Shown: positions 7,787-16,163, counted from the first letter of the stretch. The stretch is 64,000 nt of DNA from Candidatus Lindowbacteria bacterium RIFCSPLOWO2_12_FULL_62_27 (GCA_001784175.1 MFPR01000026.1:124001-188000); one strand, 5' to 3'. Translations and numbers: made by a program. Notes: generated by a model not told the origin, from the letters alone.

Positions 7787-8807
7787 CCGGCCTGTCCTCC
7801 TCGTGACGCTGGGGGACCCGAACGGGATCGGCCCCGAAGTCGTCGCGAAATCGGTCCGGCCGTTTGCGGCCCGCTGCGCGGTCATCCTCATTGGCCCGCC
7901 GGCGGCGCTCCGGCGGTGGCGCCGCTTTCTTGGCGCGCCGCCCGTTCCGCTCACGGCTCGTGAGGCCCGGACACGCCGCGGCCGGTTGCACAAAGGTCTT
8001 TACCTGATCGATCCCGGTACGGGGATCGACGTTCGTCCGGGCCGGATGACGCGGGACGCCGCGCGCGCGGCCATCCGGTCGTTTGAGATCGCCATTGAGT
8101 TGTTGAAAGCCGGTCCTCGGAAGTTCGCGCTGGTGACGGCGCCGGTCTCCAAAGAGGCCTGCCTCAGGGCCGGCTTTCCCTTTACCGGACATACGGGCGA
8201 TCTGGGCCGTGCGTTTCGCCAAAGGCCTCTCATGCTTCTCATGGCTGGCCGCCTTCGAGTCGCGCTGGTCACCGAACATATTCCACTGCATCAAGTGCCT
8301 TCCAGCATTACGGCCGCCGGTGTGCTCGTGTGTCTTCGGATTCTGGCGCATGGCCTGTTTCAGATGGGCGGGGTCCCTCGCCCGCACATCGCCGTGCTGG
8401 GCTTGAACCCCCATGCGGGCGAGGGCGGCAGGATCGGCACGGAGGACCGGAGGATCGCCGCGGCCGTCCGGGCGTTCAACCGTAGCGGCCCCGGCCGCGC
8501 GGAAGGCCCGATCCCGGCCGACGCCGCCTTCGCCCCTCATCCGGGACGGGGAACACCCGACGCATATCTGGCGATGTATCACGACCAGGGCCTGATCGCA
8601 GTCAAGCGCGAAGGCGTTCATCGCGCCGTCAATCTCACGCTGGGCCTCCCGGCCGTCCGCACCTCGCCGGCGCACGGCACCGCCTTCGACATCGCCGGCA
8701 AGGACCGCGCCGACCCCCGCAGCCTGCGCCTCGCGCTCCGCTGGGCCCTCCGCCTCGCCGAGCGCCGCATCCACCGCCCATCGGCAGGTGATATCATGAT
8801 ATCATGA
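7740..8807 (+). CDS. pdxA: 4-hydroxythreonine-4-phosphate dehydrogenase
   Basis: 355 residues, vitamin B6 pathway enzyme oxidising 4-phosphohydroxy-L-threonine. The N-terminal VTLGDPNGIGPEV, the TAPVSKEA and FTGHTGDL segments, GLNPHAGEGG and the metal/substrate site MYHDQGLIAVK are all family motifs. The start ATG 7740 overlaps surA by 47 bases. The first ~16 residues are Ser/Pro-rich, so a start near 7803 cannot be excluded. The last residues (GDIMIS) and the stop are encoded by a TGATATCA repeat array that continues into the spacer before rsmA. Confidence 0.92.
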   Translation: MSPPSGTAHTSSSSTDRPVLLVTLGDPNGIGPEVVAKSVRPFAARCAVILIGPPAALRRWRRFLGAPPVPLTAREARTRRGRLHKGLYLIDPGTGIDVRPGRMTRDAARAAIRSFEIAIELLKAGPRKFALVTAPVSKEACLRAGFPFTGHTGDLGRAFRQRPLMLLMAGRLRVALVTEHIPLHQVPSSITAAGVLVCLRILAHGLFQMGGVPRPHIAVLGLNPHAGEGGRIGTEDRRIAAAVRAFNRSGPGRAEGPIPADAAFAPHPGRGTPDAYLAMYHDQGLIAVKREGVHRAVNLTLGLPAVRTSPAHGTAFDIAGKDRADPRSLRLALRWALRLAERRIHRPSAGDIMIS

Positions 8808-8840
8808 TATCATGATAGCTATCATGATATCATGATATCA
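8789..8840. repeat. TGATATCA tandem array with a perfect inverted repeat
   Basis: The 8-mer TGATATCA, itself a palindrome, is repeated in tandem. At 8797-8840 the array forms a perfect inverted repeat with 22-base arms meeting between 8818 and 8819. It is AT-rich in an otherwise GC-rich region, contains several GATATC sites, provides the final codons and stop of pdxA, and ends 7 bases before rsmA. It could form a cruciform, bind a dimeric regulator, or be a mobile palindromic repeat. Confidence 0.9.
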
Positions 8841-8847
8841 CTTCGGC

Positions 8848-9708
8848 ATGGCGCGCATCCCGGGAGATGGGGCGGTGCGGCCCTGGGTGTCCCTCCCGGC
8901 GGTCCGCCGCGCGCTGGACGATCGGGGGGTCCGGCCTTCGAAGGGCCGGGGACAGAATTTCCTGGTTCATCCCGAAACCGCCCGGCGGATCGCGGCGGCC
9001 GGCGGCCCCGCGCGCGCAGCGGTTGAAATCGGCCCGGGTCTTGGCGCGCTGACCGAATCGCTGCTCGACCGGTACGGCCGCGTGTCGGCCGTCGAGATTG
9101 ACGGGCGGCTCTGCGAGCATCTCCGAACGCGGTTTCGAGCCGGACCGGGATTCGAGCTTGTGGAGTCGGACGCGCTCCGCCTGGATTGGGCCCGGTGGCT
9201 TTCGGACATTCCCGCGCCGCGGGCGCTCTTCGGAAACCTGCCTTACTCGATTTCGGCAGCCCTCATCGAAAAAATTTTCCAGCACGTCTCCTGTTTTTCC
9301 GAAGCGATCCTCTGCCTCCAGCTTGAAGTGGCGGAACGGATCGTATCGGCCGGCGGCCGATCCATGGGGCCGATCACGCTCCTTGCGCACAGGTTCTGCG
9401 AGCGCCGGGAACTGTTGTTCCGAGTCGGGCCGGGCGCGTTTTATCCGCGGCCGGAGGTGTCGTCGGCCATCGTCCGTTTCGTCTTTCGGTCCGGCCCGGT
9501 CTGGACAGAGTCGGACCGGCGGATCCCGCGCCGCCTCTTTCAGCATCGCCGCAAGAAACTCTCGTCGGTCCTTCCGCGCGAAGTCCTCCGTGACCTCGCC
9601 GACGCGGAAGGCCGTCCCTTCGCCGATCTCAGAATCGACCAGTTGCCGGTGTCCGCCGCCGCGCTTCTGTACGGCAGGCTCCTGCAAAATTTGGATCATT
9701 CAACTTGA
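8848..9708 (+). CDS. rsmA: 16S rRNA dimethyladenosine transferase
   Basis: 286 residues of the KsgA/RsmA family, which dimethylates two adjacent adenines near the 3' end of 16S rRNA. The entry motif KGRGQNFLVH, SAM-binding VEIGPGLGALTESL, acidic residue in AVEIDGRL and catalytic GNLPYSISAALI are in order, and the C-terminal domain holds FYPRPEVSSAIV and the basic LFQHRRKKL. The N-terminus before KGRGQNF has about 30 extra residues. A later start is possible, but no better ribosome site is obvious. Its stop overlaps a possible TTG of the scpA frame. Confidence 0.93.
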   Translation: MARIPGDGAVRPWVSLPAVRRALDDRGVRPSKGRGQNFLVHPETARRIAAAGGPARAAVEIGPGLGALTESLLDRYGRVSAVEIDGRLCEHLRTRFRAGPGFELVESDALRLDWARWLSDIPAPRALFGNLPYSISAALIEKIFQHVSCFSEAILCLQLEVAERIVSAGGRSMGPITLLAHRFCERRELLFRVGPGAFYPRPEVSSAIVRFVFRSGPVWTESDRRIPRRLFQHRRKKLSSVLPREVLRDLADAEGRPFADLRIDQLPVSAAALLYGRLLQNLDHST

Positions 9709-9743
9709 GAATTGGACGCGCCTTATGTACGGTTTGCCGTGGA

Positions 9744-10604
9744 ATGGATGAGCCGCAGGGGACAGAGGCGGAGGGGGGAAACGTGGGTGCCCCGGAAACG
9801 GATCCGGATACGTTTACGGTCACACTGGATCAGTTCACGGGACCGCTCGATTTGCTCCTGTTTCTGATCAAGAAAAACCAGATGGACATCCGGAACCTCG
9901 CGGTGGCGCCGATCACCGACCAGTACCGCCGGTTCATCGACGAGATGGAGGACCTGAACCTCGAGGTGGCCGGCGGATATCAGGCGATGGCGTCGGAGCT
10001 GCTCCAGCTCAAGAGCCGGATGATCCTGCCCCGTCCGCCCGAGGTCGGGTCGGATGAGGCCGACCCGCGAAAAACGCTCGTGGACCGGCTCCTCTTGTAC
10101 CGGCGGTACCAGTCGGCGGGCGGCGTTCTGAAGGATCGGGCGGTCGAGGCGGCCCGGCGATTTTACCGCGGGACCGTCGACCTGTCCGCGCCGTACCGGA
10201 AGGGCGTCATTCTTCTTCAGGAAGCGACATTGTTCTCCCTTCTGGCCGAATACCGGATCGTGCTGGACGCCTCGCGTGGCCGTCGTCGGCCACCGCAGGA
10301 GATCGCGCTGGATTCGTCGCGGGTCGAGGACCGCGCCCGGGACATCCTGGGTCGGCTCGCGGATCGGGAAGAACTCGTGTTCGATGAAGTTTTCTTTGTG
10401 GCCGCGCCGCGCGTGGATCTTCTGGTCCTTCTCTTGTCGCTCCTCGAACTCAGCCGCCTGCATCTCATCCGCGTCCGGCAGGAGGCGCCGTTCGGCGCCG
10501 TCCGCGTGTCAACCGGCGAGCGATACCGGCCGGGCGTCGCGCCGGAGGCGCAAATGACCTCCGAACAAATATTCGAAGTGGAGGAAGAGCCGGCCCATGC
10601 CTGA
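9744..10604 (+). CDS. scpA: Segregation and condensation protein A
   Basis: About 286 residues from ATG 9744. The frame also allows TTG 9705, but the family match starts later at FTGPLDLLLFLIKK. ScpA is the kleisin that bridges SMC heads in the bacterial condensin complex. The N-terminal SMC-binding helices (with MDIRNLAVAPITDQY and ASELLQLKSRMILP) and the C-terminal winged helix (LLLSLLELSRLHLIRV) are present. It overlaps scpB by 8 bases, the usual arrangement. A short Glu-rich tail ends the protein. Confidence 0.92.
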   Translation: MDEPQGTEAEGGNVGAPETDPDTFTVTLDQFTGPLDLLLFLIKKNQMDIRNLAVAPITDQYRRFIDEMEDLNLEVAGGYQAMASELLQLKSRMILPRPPEVGSDEADPRKTLVDRLLLYRRYQSAGGVLKDRAVEAARRFYRGTVDLSAPYRKGVILLQEATLFSLLAEYRIVLDASRGRRRPPQEIALDSSRVEDRARDILGRLADREELVFDEVFFVAAPRVDLLVLLLSLLELSRLHLIRVRQEAPFGAVRVSTGERYRPGVAPEAQMTSEQIFEVEEEPAHA

Positions 10605-11322
10605 GTCCGTTGAATTGTCTTTGCCGTCCCTGATCGAATCCTGCCTGTTCGTTTCCGATACCCCCGTCACCGACCGGCGGATGGCCGAAGTTCTGTCGAG
10701 ACCCGTGTCGGAAGTGCGCGCCGGCATCCAGGAACTCCGCACCCTCTACGCCGCCCGCGGCAGCGCGCTCGAAGTCGTCGAGATCGCCGAAGGCTACCGG
10801 CTGGCCACGCGGCCGGAGTTGGAGCAGACGCTCGCGAAGCTTTTCGGCATCCGCCGGATCCAGCGCCTGTCCCGGGCCGCGCTCGAAGTATTGTCGATCA
10901 TCGCGTACCGGCACCGCGCGAAGGATCCGGCGACGGCGCAGGACGTCGAGCATATCCGCGGCGTCGACAGTTACGCCGTGTTGAAGGGACTGATGGAGCA
11001 GGATTTCATCCGCATCGCGGGCCGAAAGGAGGTGCCGGGCGCGCCGCACCTCTATGTCACCACGACCCGCTTTCAGGAGTATTTCGGTTTGAAGGACCTG
11101 ACCGACATGCCCGACGAGACGGAGCTGGACGCGCTCTTCAAAGAATCGGTCCAACCCGTGATCGAAACGGCGCCGGCCGGGTCAGCGCCTCGGATCAGCG
11201 CCTCCGGCGCCTCAAGTGTCGGAGTCTCCGACTCCGACCCGGCGCCGCAAGTGCCGGCGTCTCCGACGCCGGCCCCGCCGGAGCCGCCGTCGCATGAGCC
11301 TTCGCCGGCCCCCGGCTCATGA
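10597..11322 (+). CDS. scpB: Segregation and condensation protein B
   Basis: 241 residues. The first ~180 form the two winged-helix domains of ScpB (LIESCLFVSDTPVT, then SRAALEVLSIIAYRH and the VLKGLMEQDFIRIAGRK segment), which dimerise and bind the kleisin ScpA. After residue ~185 comes a Ser/Pro/Ala tail not normally present. Most of it is encoded by two copies of a palindromic DNA repeat (11218-11238 and 11253-11273), so the tail looks acquired. The stop overlaps the pheA start. Confidence 0.9.
   Translation: MPESVELSLPSLIESCLFVSDTPVTDRRMAEVLSRPVSEVRAGIQELRTLYAARGSALEVVEIAEGYRLATRPELEQTLAKLFGIRRIQRLSRAALEVLSIIAYRHRAKDPATAQDVEHIRGVDSYAVLKGLMEQDFIRIAGRKEVPGAPHLYVTTTRFQEYFGLKDLTDMPDETELDALFKESVQPVIETAPAGSAPRISASGASSVGVSDSDPAPQVPASPTPAPPEPPSHEPSPAPGS
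11216..11273. repeat. Two tandem palindromic repeats inside scpB
   Basis: Copy 1 at 11218-11238 has arms GTCGGAGTC and GACTCCGAC around TCC. Copy 2 at 11253-11273 has arms GCCGGCGTC and GACGCCGGC around TCC. The copies have the same design and spacer but differ at two arm positions, each change matched in the opposite arm, so pairing is kept. Both lie in the non-conserved tail of scpB and are read through as coding sequence. Confidence 0.85.
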
Positions 11323-12443
11323 GTCTCTCCGCGCTCGTTCCGTTGCGCCGAAAAATCGACCGCGTCGACATGCAGATCCTGTCGCTTCTGAACGACCGGC
11401 TTCGCATGGTCCGCGAGATCGCGAAACTCAAAGGCCGGCATGCGCTGCCGTTTTACGATCCGACGCGCGAAAAAAAGATATTCGAGCGTCTCCGGCGAAA
11501 AAACCACGGCCCGCTCACGGACGAGGCGCTCCGCCGCATTTTCAGCGAACTCGTGTCCGCCTCCCGCAATCTCGCCCGGCCCCTCCGCATCGCCTATCTG
11601 GGTCCGCGCTGGACGTTCACCGAGCAGGCGGCGCGCGCGCATTTCGGGTCCTCGACGGTCTTCGTGCCGATGTCGACCATCTCCGCGATTTTTTCGGAGG
11701 TGGAAGACGGCCGCGTTGATTACGGCGTTACGCCTGTGGAAAATTCGAACGAGGGGGTCGTCACGCATACCCTGGACGCGCTGCTCACCTCCAACCTCTA
11801 CATCGTCGCGGAGGAATCCCTGCGCGTGCGTCTCGCGGTCCTCTCCAAATCCTCCCGGCTCGGCCGGATCCGCGATGTCTACTCGCACGCGCACGGCCTC
11901 GCCCAGGCCAAACTCTGGATCGCACGGCATCTTCCCCACGCCCGGCCGCATGAGGTCGCGTCGACCGGCGTCGCCGCCAAGCTGGCGAGCCGCCGGCCGC
12001 GCGGCGCCGCGATCGCCTCGGAACTGGCGGCGGCCGCCTACAATCTGAAAGTTCTCGCGACGGGCGTCGAATCCTCGCGGCAGAACCTCACCCGGTTTCT
12101 CGTGATCGGCAAATCGATTTCGCCGAAGAGCGGCAAGGACAAAACGTCCATCGCGTTTTATCTGAAGGACCGCGTTGGCGCCCTCAACCATGTCCTCCGG
12201 TGTTTCGCGCGCCATCGGATCAATCTCACCCGCATCGAGTCGCGCCCGGCCCGGCTCGGGCGTGACGGCGCGGCTTCATCGGCGGGGCGGCTTCGGAGCC
12301 GCAGCCCCTTCGATTACATTTTTTTTGTCGATTTCATGGGACACTTGGATGACCCGGCGGCTCGTAAGGCCATTGTCGAAGTCCGCTCCCAGTGCGAGGA
12401 ACTCCGCATTTTCGGCTCGTTCCCCTGTCATTCCCCTTCGTAA
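11319..12443 (+). CDS. pheA: Bifunctional chorismate mutase/prephenate dehydratase (P-protein)
   Basis: 374 residues with three parts: an AroQ chorismate mutase at about 1-90 (LRRKIDRVDMQILSLLNDR), a prephenate dehydratase at about 92-270 (YLGPRWTFTEQAA, GVTPVENSNEGVV, and the TRFLVIG motif) and a C-terminal ACT domain that senses phenylalanine (KDRVGALNHVLRCFARH, ESRPAR). It commits chorismate to phenylalanine. The ACT domain is split between ESRPAR and FDYIFFVDF by about 16 Gly/Ala/Arg/Ser residues encoded by a GC-rich palindromic stretch (about 12249-12306). This may alter feedback control. hisC starts 3 bases after the stop. Confidence 0.92.
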   Translation: MSLSALVPLRRKIDRVDMQILSLLNDRLRMVREIAKLKGRHALPFYDPTREKKIFERLRRKNHGPLTDEALRRIFSELVSASRNLARPLRIAYLGPRWTFTEQAARAHFGSSTVFVPMSTISAIFSEVEDGRVDYGVTPVENSNEGVVTHTLDALLTSNLYIVAEESLRVRLAVLSKSSRLGRIRDVYSHAHGLAQAKLWIARHLPHARPHEVASTGVAAKLASRRPRGAAIASELAAAAYNLKVLATGVESSRQNLTRFLVIGKSISPKSGKDKTSIAFYLKDRVGALNHVLRCFARHRINLTRIESRPARLGRDGAASSAGRLRSRSPFDYIFFVDFMGHLDDPAARKAIVEVRSQCEELRIFGSFPCHSPS

Positions 12444-12446
12444 CGC

Positions 12447-13556
12447 ATGTCTGCGCTTCGATCCGCCGGACGGTTGCGTCCTGTCGCCCGACCGCAGCTG
12501 CGGGACGTGCCGGTGTACGAACCCGGCCGCGCGGCGCCGCCGGGCGCGATCAAGCTCGCATCGAACGAAAATTCATATGGCCCGTCGCCCGCGGTCCTGC
12601 GGGCCATCCGGTCTTTTCGCGGGATTGAACGCTATCCGGACGGCGGCGCTTCGATTCTTCGCGAGGCGCTGGCTCGGGCGCTCCGTATTTCCGCAGACTG
12701 GATTCTCATGGGCGCTGGAAGCGACGAGATCGGTGACTTTCTCGCACGCGCCTATCTTCGGCCGGGGGACTCGGTCGTCTATCCAAAATACACCTTTGTG
12801 CGGTACGGCATGTGCGCGCAGGTCTCCGGCGCGCGCCGAATCGCCACGAAGGTCCGGCCCGATCTTTCTCCCGATCTGCCCGCGCTTCTCAGGGCCATCC
12901 GGCGCCACCGCACGCGGATGGTCTGTCTGGCCAATCCCAACAACCCGACGGGCGCGTATCTGTCTCGATCCGCGATCCGGGAAATTTTCCGGTGCGCCCG
13001 CCCGGAAACGCTGGTGGTGCTCGACGAAGCATACTTCGAATACGCCCAAGGCGAGCCCGGCTACCCGGACGGACTCGAGTTTGTGAAATCGCGGCCGAAC
13101 GCGGTTGTGCTCCGCACATTTTCCAAAATTCACGGCCTCGCGGCGCTTCGGGTCGGATTCGCCGTCGCTCGCCCCGCCGTCATCGCCGAGCTTCACAAAG
13201 TTCGCCCGCCGTTCAATGTCAGCGCAATCGGACAGGCTGCCGCGCTGGCAGCCTTGTCTCATCCATCCCGCGTCCGGTGCTGCGCCCAATTAAACGCGCG
13301 AGAACGCGCGCGGCTGTCCGTCGAGCTGGCGGAACTCGGCTTTCGCGTTTATCCGAGCGCTGCGAATTTTCTCCTCATCGGTCTGCCGACGGGCGATGGC
13401 AGGGTATGGTTCGACCAACTCTCCAAGGCCGGCGTCATCGTCCGGTCGCTCGGTCCTTACGGCCTCGACCGTCATCTGCGGATCACGGTGGGGACGCGCC
13501 GGGAAAACCACCGCTTGATTCGCGCCGTCCGGCGGGTCCTTCGGAGCCTCGCATGA
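12447..13556 (+). CDS. hisC: Histidinol-phosphate/aromatic aminotransferase
   Basis: 369 residues, class I/II PLP aminotransferase of HisC type. SNENSYGPSP near the N-terminus, LANPNNPTGAYL, VLDEAYFEYA and the PLP-lysine segment TFSKIHGLAALRVGF are present, and the C-terminal arginine motif is HLRITVGTRREN. It lies between pheA and aroA, not with histidine genes, so a role in transaminating prephenate, phenylpyruvate or arogenate is plausible. HisC-type enzymes in aromatic clusters are known to do this. Sequence alone cannot fix the substrate. The stop overlaps aroA (ATGA at 13553). Confidence 0.88.
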   Translation: MSALRSAGRLRPVARPQLRDVPVYEPGRAAPPGAIKLASNENSYGPSPAVLRAIRSFRGIERYPDGGASILREALARALRISADWILMGAGSDEIGDFLARAYLRPGDSVVYPKYTFVRYGMCAQVSGARRIATKVRPDLSPDLPALLRAIRRHRTRMVCLANPNNPTGAYLSRSAIREIFRCARPETLVVLDEAYFEYAQGEPGYPDGLEFVKSRPNAVVLRTFSKIHGLAALRVGFAVARPAVIAELHKVRPPFNVSAIGQAAALAALSHPSRVRCCAQLNARERARLSVELAELGFRVYPSAANFLLIGLPTGDGRVWFDQLSKAGVIVRSLGPYGLDRHLRITVGTRRENHRLIRAVRRVLRSLA

Positions 13557-14854
13557 TCCGTCTGACCTCTCTGGTTCCCGATAAATCCATTTCGCACCGG
13601 GCCGCGCTCCTCGCGGCCCTCTCGAAGAGCGACAGCCGCATCGATAATTTCTCTCCGGCCGGAGATTGCTTGAAAACCGTCAAGGCCCTGCAGGATCTCG
13701 GGTGTCCCATGCAAATGGACCGGTGCGTCCTCACCGTGGCGGCCCGCACGTCGGAAATATTTGCCGCGCCCTCCTCGCCGATCGACCTCGGCAATTCCGG
13801 CACCGGCATGCGCCTCCTTCTGGGCGTGCTGGCCGGTCAGCCGATCCGGGCGACGCTGACGGGCGACGACAGTTTGAAATCGAGGCCCATGGACCGCGTC
13901 GCCAAACCGCTCGGCGAGATGGGCGCGCGGATCGAGGGAACGGGAGACCGCGTGCTGGCGCCGGTCACCATCACGGGCGCACGTCCACTGAAGCCCATCC
14001 GGTGGCGGCTCGAACCCGCCAGCGCGCAGGTCAAGTCGGCCATCCTCCTCGCCGGCCTGTACGCCGATGGCGAAACCGTCATCGAGGAGCCGGTCGCGAC
14101 GCGCGATCACACCGAGCGGATGCTTACCGCCGCGGGCGTCGGCGTCACGCGCGCGGGCGGCGAGATCCGGCTGAGAGGCGGCGCAAGCGCTCGTCTCCAG
14201 GGACTGCAGATGCGCGTCCCGGACGATTTTTCCGCCGCCGCTTTTTTCATCGCCCTGGGTCTTCTCGCCGACCGCATGGGCGGGATCGAGATGCATCATG
14301 TCGGTTTGAATCCGACCCGAACCGCATTTCTTGACACCGTGCGGCTCATGGGCGGCAACGTCACGGCCCAAGTCACCGGCGAGGAGGCGGGCGAGCCGGT
14401 CGGGATCGTGACTGCGCGGCCCTCCGACCTGCGCGGAATCGAAGTGCCGGTCGAATGGGTCCCGAACCTGATCGACGAAATTCCGATTCTGTCGATCCTC
14501 GCCGCCGCCGCGTCCGGCCGAACCGTCGTCCGCGGCGCCCGGGAGTTGCGCGTGAAGGAAAGCGACCGCATCAAGAGCATCGTCCAGATGGTCGCCGGAT
14601 TTTCGGGGTCCGTCGAGGAAAGGGAGGACGGGTTTGAAATTACCGGCCGGGTCAGCGCCTCCGGCGCCCCTCTGGTTGCCAAATTCGCCCGCTTCCCGAC
14701 CTTCGCCGACCACCGGATCGCCATGAGCGTCCTGATCGCCGCGGAGACCGCCGGCCAGGCCGTGACCGTTGACAACACCGACTGTATCAATACATCCTTT
14801 CCGGGATTCTTCGATTGTCTGGGGGAGATTCATGTCCAATGTGATCGCCATTGA
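13553..14854 (+). CDS. aroA: EPSP synthase, class II-like
   Basis: 433 residues from ATG 13553. The frame continues far upstream in hisC but that part is not coding. The enzyme joins shikimate-3-phosphate and PEP. Motifs seen: DKSISHRA, LGNSGTGMRLLLG, DDSLKSRPM, SAQVKSAILLAGL, TRDHTERML, NPTRTAF, LRVKESDRI and DHRIAMSVL. RDHTE, SAQVK and NPTR are the signatures given for class II (low glyphosate sensitivity) enzymes. The fourth, GDKS, reads PDKS because the usual Gly is missing, and the N-terminus is about 10 residues short. A GC-rich segment (14644-14672) before the DHRIAMS motif shares 18 bases with the scpB tail. Confidence 0.92.
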   Translation: MIRLTSLVPDKSISHRAALLAALSKSDSRIDNFSPAGDCLKTVKALQDLGCPMQMDRCVLTVAARTSEIFAAPSSPIDLGNSGTGMRLLLGVLAGQPIRATLTGDDSLKSRPMDRVAKPLGEMGARIEGTGDRVLAPVTITGARPLKPIRWRLEPASAQVKSAILLAGLYADGETVIEEPVATRDHTERMLTAAGVGVTRAGGEIRLRGGASARLQGLQMRVPDDFSAAAFFIALGLLADRMGGIEMHHVGLNPTRTAFLDTVRLMGGNVTAQVTGEEAGEPVGIVTARPSDLRGIEVPVEWVPNLIDEIPILSILAAAASGRTVVRGARELRVKESDRIKSIVQMVAGFSGSVEEREDGFEITGRVSASGAPLVAKFARFPTFADHRIAMSVLIAAETAGQAVTVDNTDCINTSFPGFFDCLGEIHVQCDRH

Positions 14855-16163
14855 CGGTCCCGCCGGTGCCGGCAAATCGACCGTCGCAAAACTCCTGGCG
14901 GAACAGCTGGGATACACGTACCTCGACTCGGGCGCGCTCTACCGCGCGGTGACGTGGTACCTGCTTCATCAGGACCGGCTCATGATGAACGGCGACCGCA
15001 TCCCGAGTGACGAGACGCTGCAAGAGGCGCTGCGGCCGCTGACGATCCGGGTCGACGGCGGCCGGATCCTGGTCGGCGCAGAGGACGTGACGGACCGGAT
15101 CCGGGACATGGAGGTGTCGAAGCGCGTCTCGATGGTTTCGGAGCGCCGCCCCGTCCGGGAAAAATTGCTGGCGATCCAGAGAGCCTCCGCCGACCGCAAC
15201 ATCGTCGTGGAAGGCCGGGACATCGGCACGGTCGTTTTTCCGGACGCCTTCCTGAAAGTCTATCTGGACGCGGATGTTTCGATCCGATCGGCGCGCCGGC
15301 ACAAGGAGCTGGAGGTCGCGGGTGTCCCGGCGGAGTACGAGGAAGTTTACCAGAATCTCCGCATGCGGGACGACCGCGACTCCCGCCGCGAAATCGCGCC
15401 GCTTACCCGCGCGCCCGACGCCGTCTATCTCGACACGACGCTCCTTTCCACCCAGGAAGTCGTGACCCTCATCCAGAACCTCGCGGCCCGGCGCCGCAAC
15501 TTCTGGTCGGAACTGTGGAAGACCTTCTTTTACCGTATGACATGGACACTCCTGAAAATTCTCACGAAACTCTATCTCTTCCGGCGCGTGGAGGGCGCGG
15601 ACCGCGTGAACGGGCTCAAAGGCGCCGCCATTCTGGCGTCGAACCACATGAGTCATCTCGATCCGCCGCTGGTCGCCGTTTCCGTGGGGAGGCCCATGCA
15701 CTTCTTCGCGAAGCGCGAACTCACCGAAATCCCGGTCTTCGGCCGCGTCATCCGCTGGCTGTCCGCCATCCCCGTCCGGCGCGGCATGCTGGACCGCGAG
15801 GCGCTGGACCAGGTGCGGGCCGCGCTGGCCCACGGAGATCTCCTGCTGATTTTCCCGGAGGGCACCCGCAGCCGCGACGGGATCATTCACGACGGCCGCG
15901 CGGGATTCGGCAAACTCGTCCTCGAAAGCCGCGTCCCGGTCGTGCCGGTCCGGATCGTGGGAAGTTACAAGTCCTTCCCGCCAGGCGCTCTTTTCCCGCG
16001 CCCCGCGCTGGTCCGGATCATTTTCGGAGAGCCCTTCCTGCCGACTGCGGCTTCCGCCACGCCGTCCCAAACCGAACCGACACCGGCCGACCCGCGTGAC
16101 CGCTACGAACACATCACGCGCGAAGTCATGGACCGCATCCGGTTGCTGGCACAGGATTCATGA
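14832..16163 (+). CDS. cmk: CMP kinase fused to 1-acylglycerol-3-phosphate acyltransferase
   Basis: 443 residues from ATG 14832, in frame with the earlier ATG 14769 but placed by the N-terminal match MSNVIAIDGPAGAGKSTVAK. Residues 1-220 form a complete cytidylate kinase (P-loop GPAGAGKST, DSGALYRAV, VVEGRDIGTVVFPDA). Residues ~235-425 form a PlsC-type acyltransferase with NHMSHLDPP (the HX4D catalytic pair) and FPEGTRSRDG. In many bacteria cmk and plsC are separate neighbours upstream of rpsA. Here they are one polypeptide and an S1 protein still follows. A hydrophobic segment near residue 240 (FYRMTWTLLKILTKLYLF) may tether it to the membrane. Confidence 0.9.
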   Translation: MSNVIAIDGPAGAGKSTVAKLLAEQLGYTYLDSGALYRAVTWYLLHQDRLMMNGDRIPSDETLQEALRPLTIRVDGGRILVGAEDVTDRIRDMEVSKRVSMVSERRPVREKLLAIQRASADRNIVVEGRDIGTVVFPDAFLKVYLDADVSIRSARRHKELEVAGVPAEYEEVYQNLRMRDDRDSRREIAPLTRAPDAVYLDTTLLSTQEVVTLIQNLAARRRNFWSELWKTFFYRMTWTLLKILTKLYLFRRVEGADRVNGLKGAAILASNHMSHLDPPLVAVSVGRPMHFFAKRELTEIPVFGRVIRWLSAIPVRRGMLDREALDQVRAALAHGDLLLIFPEGTRSRDGIIHDGRAGFGKLVLESRVPVVPVRIVGSYKSFPPGALFPRPALVRIIFGEPFLPTAASATPSQTEPTPADPRDRYEHITREVMDRIRLLAQDS

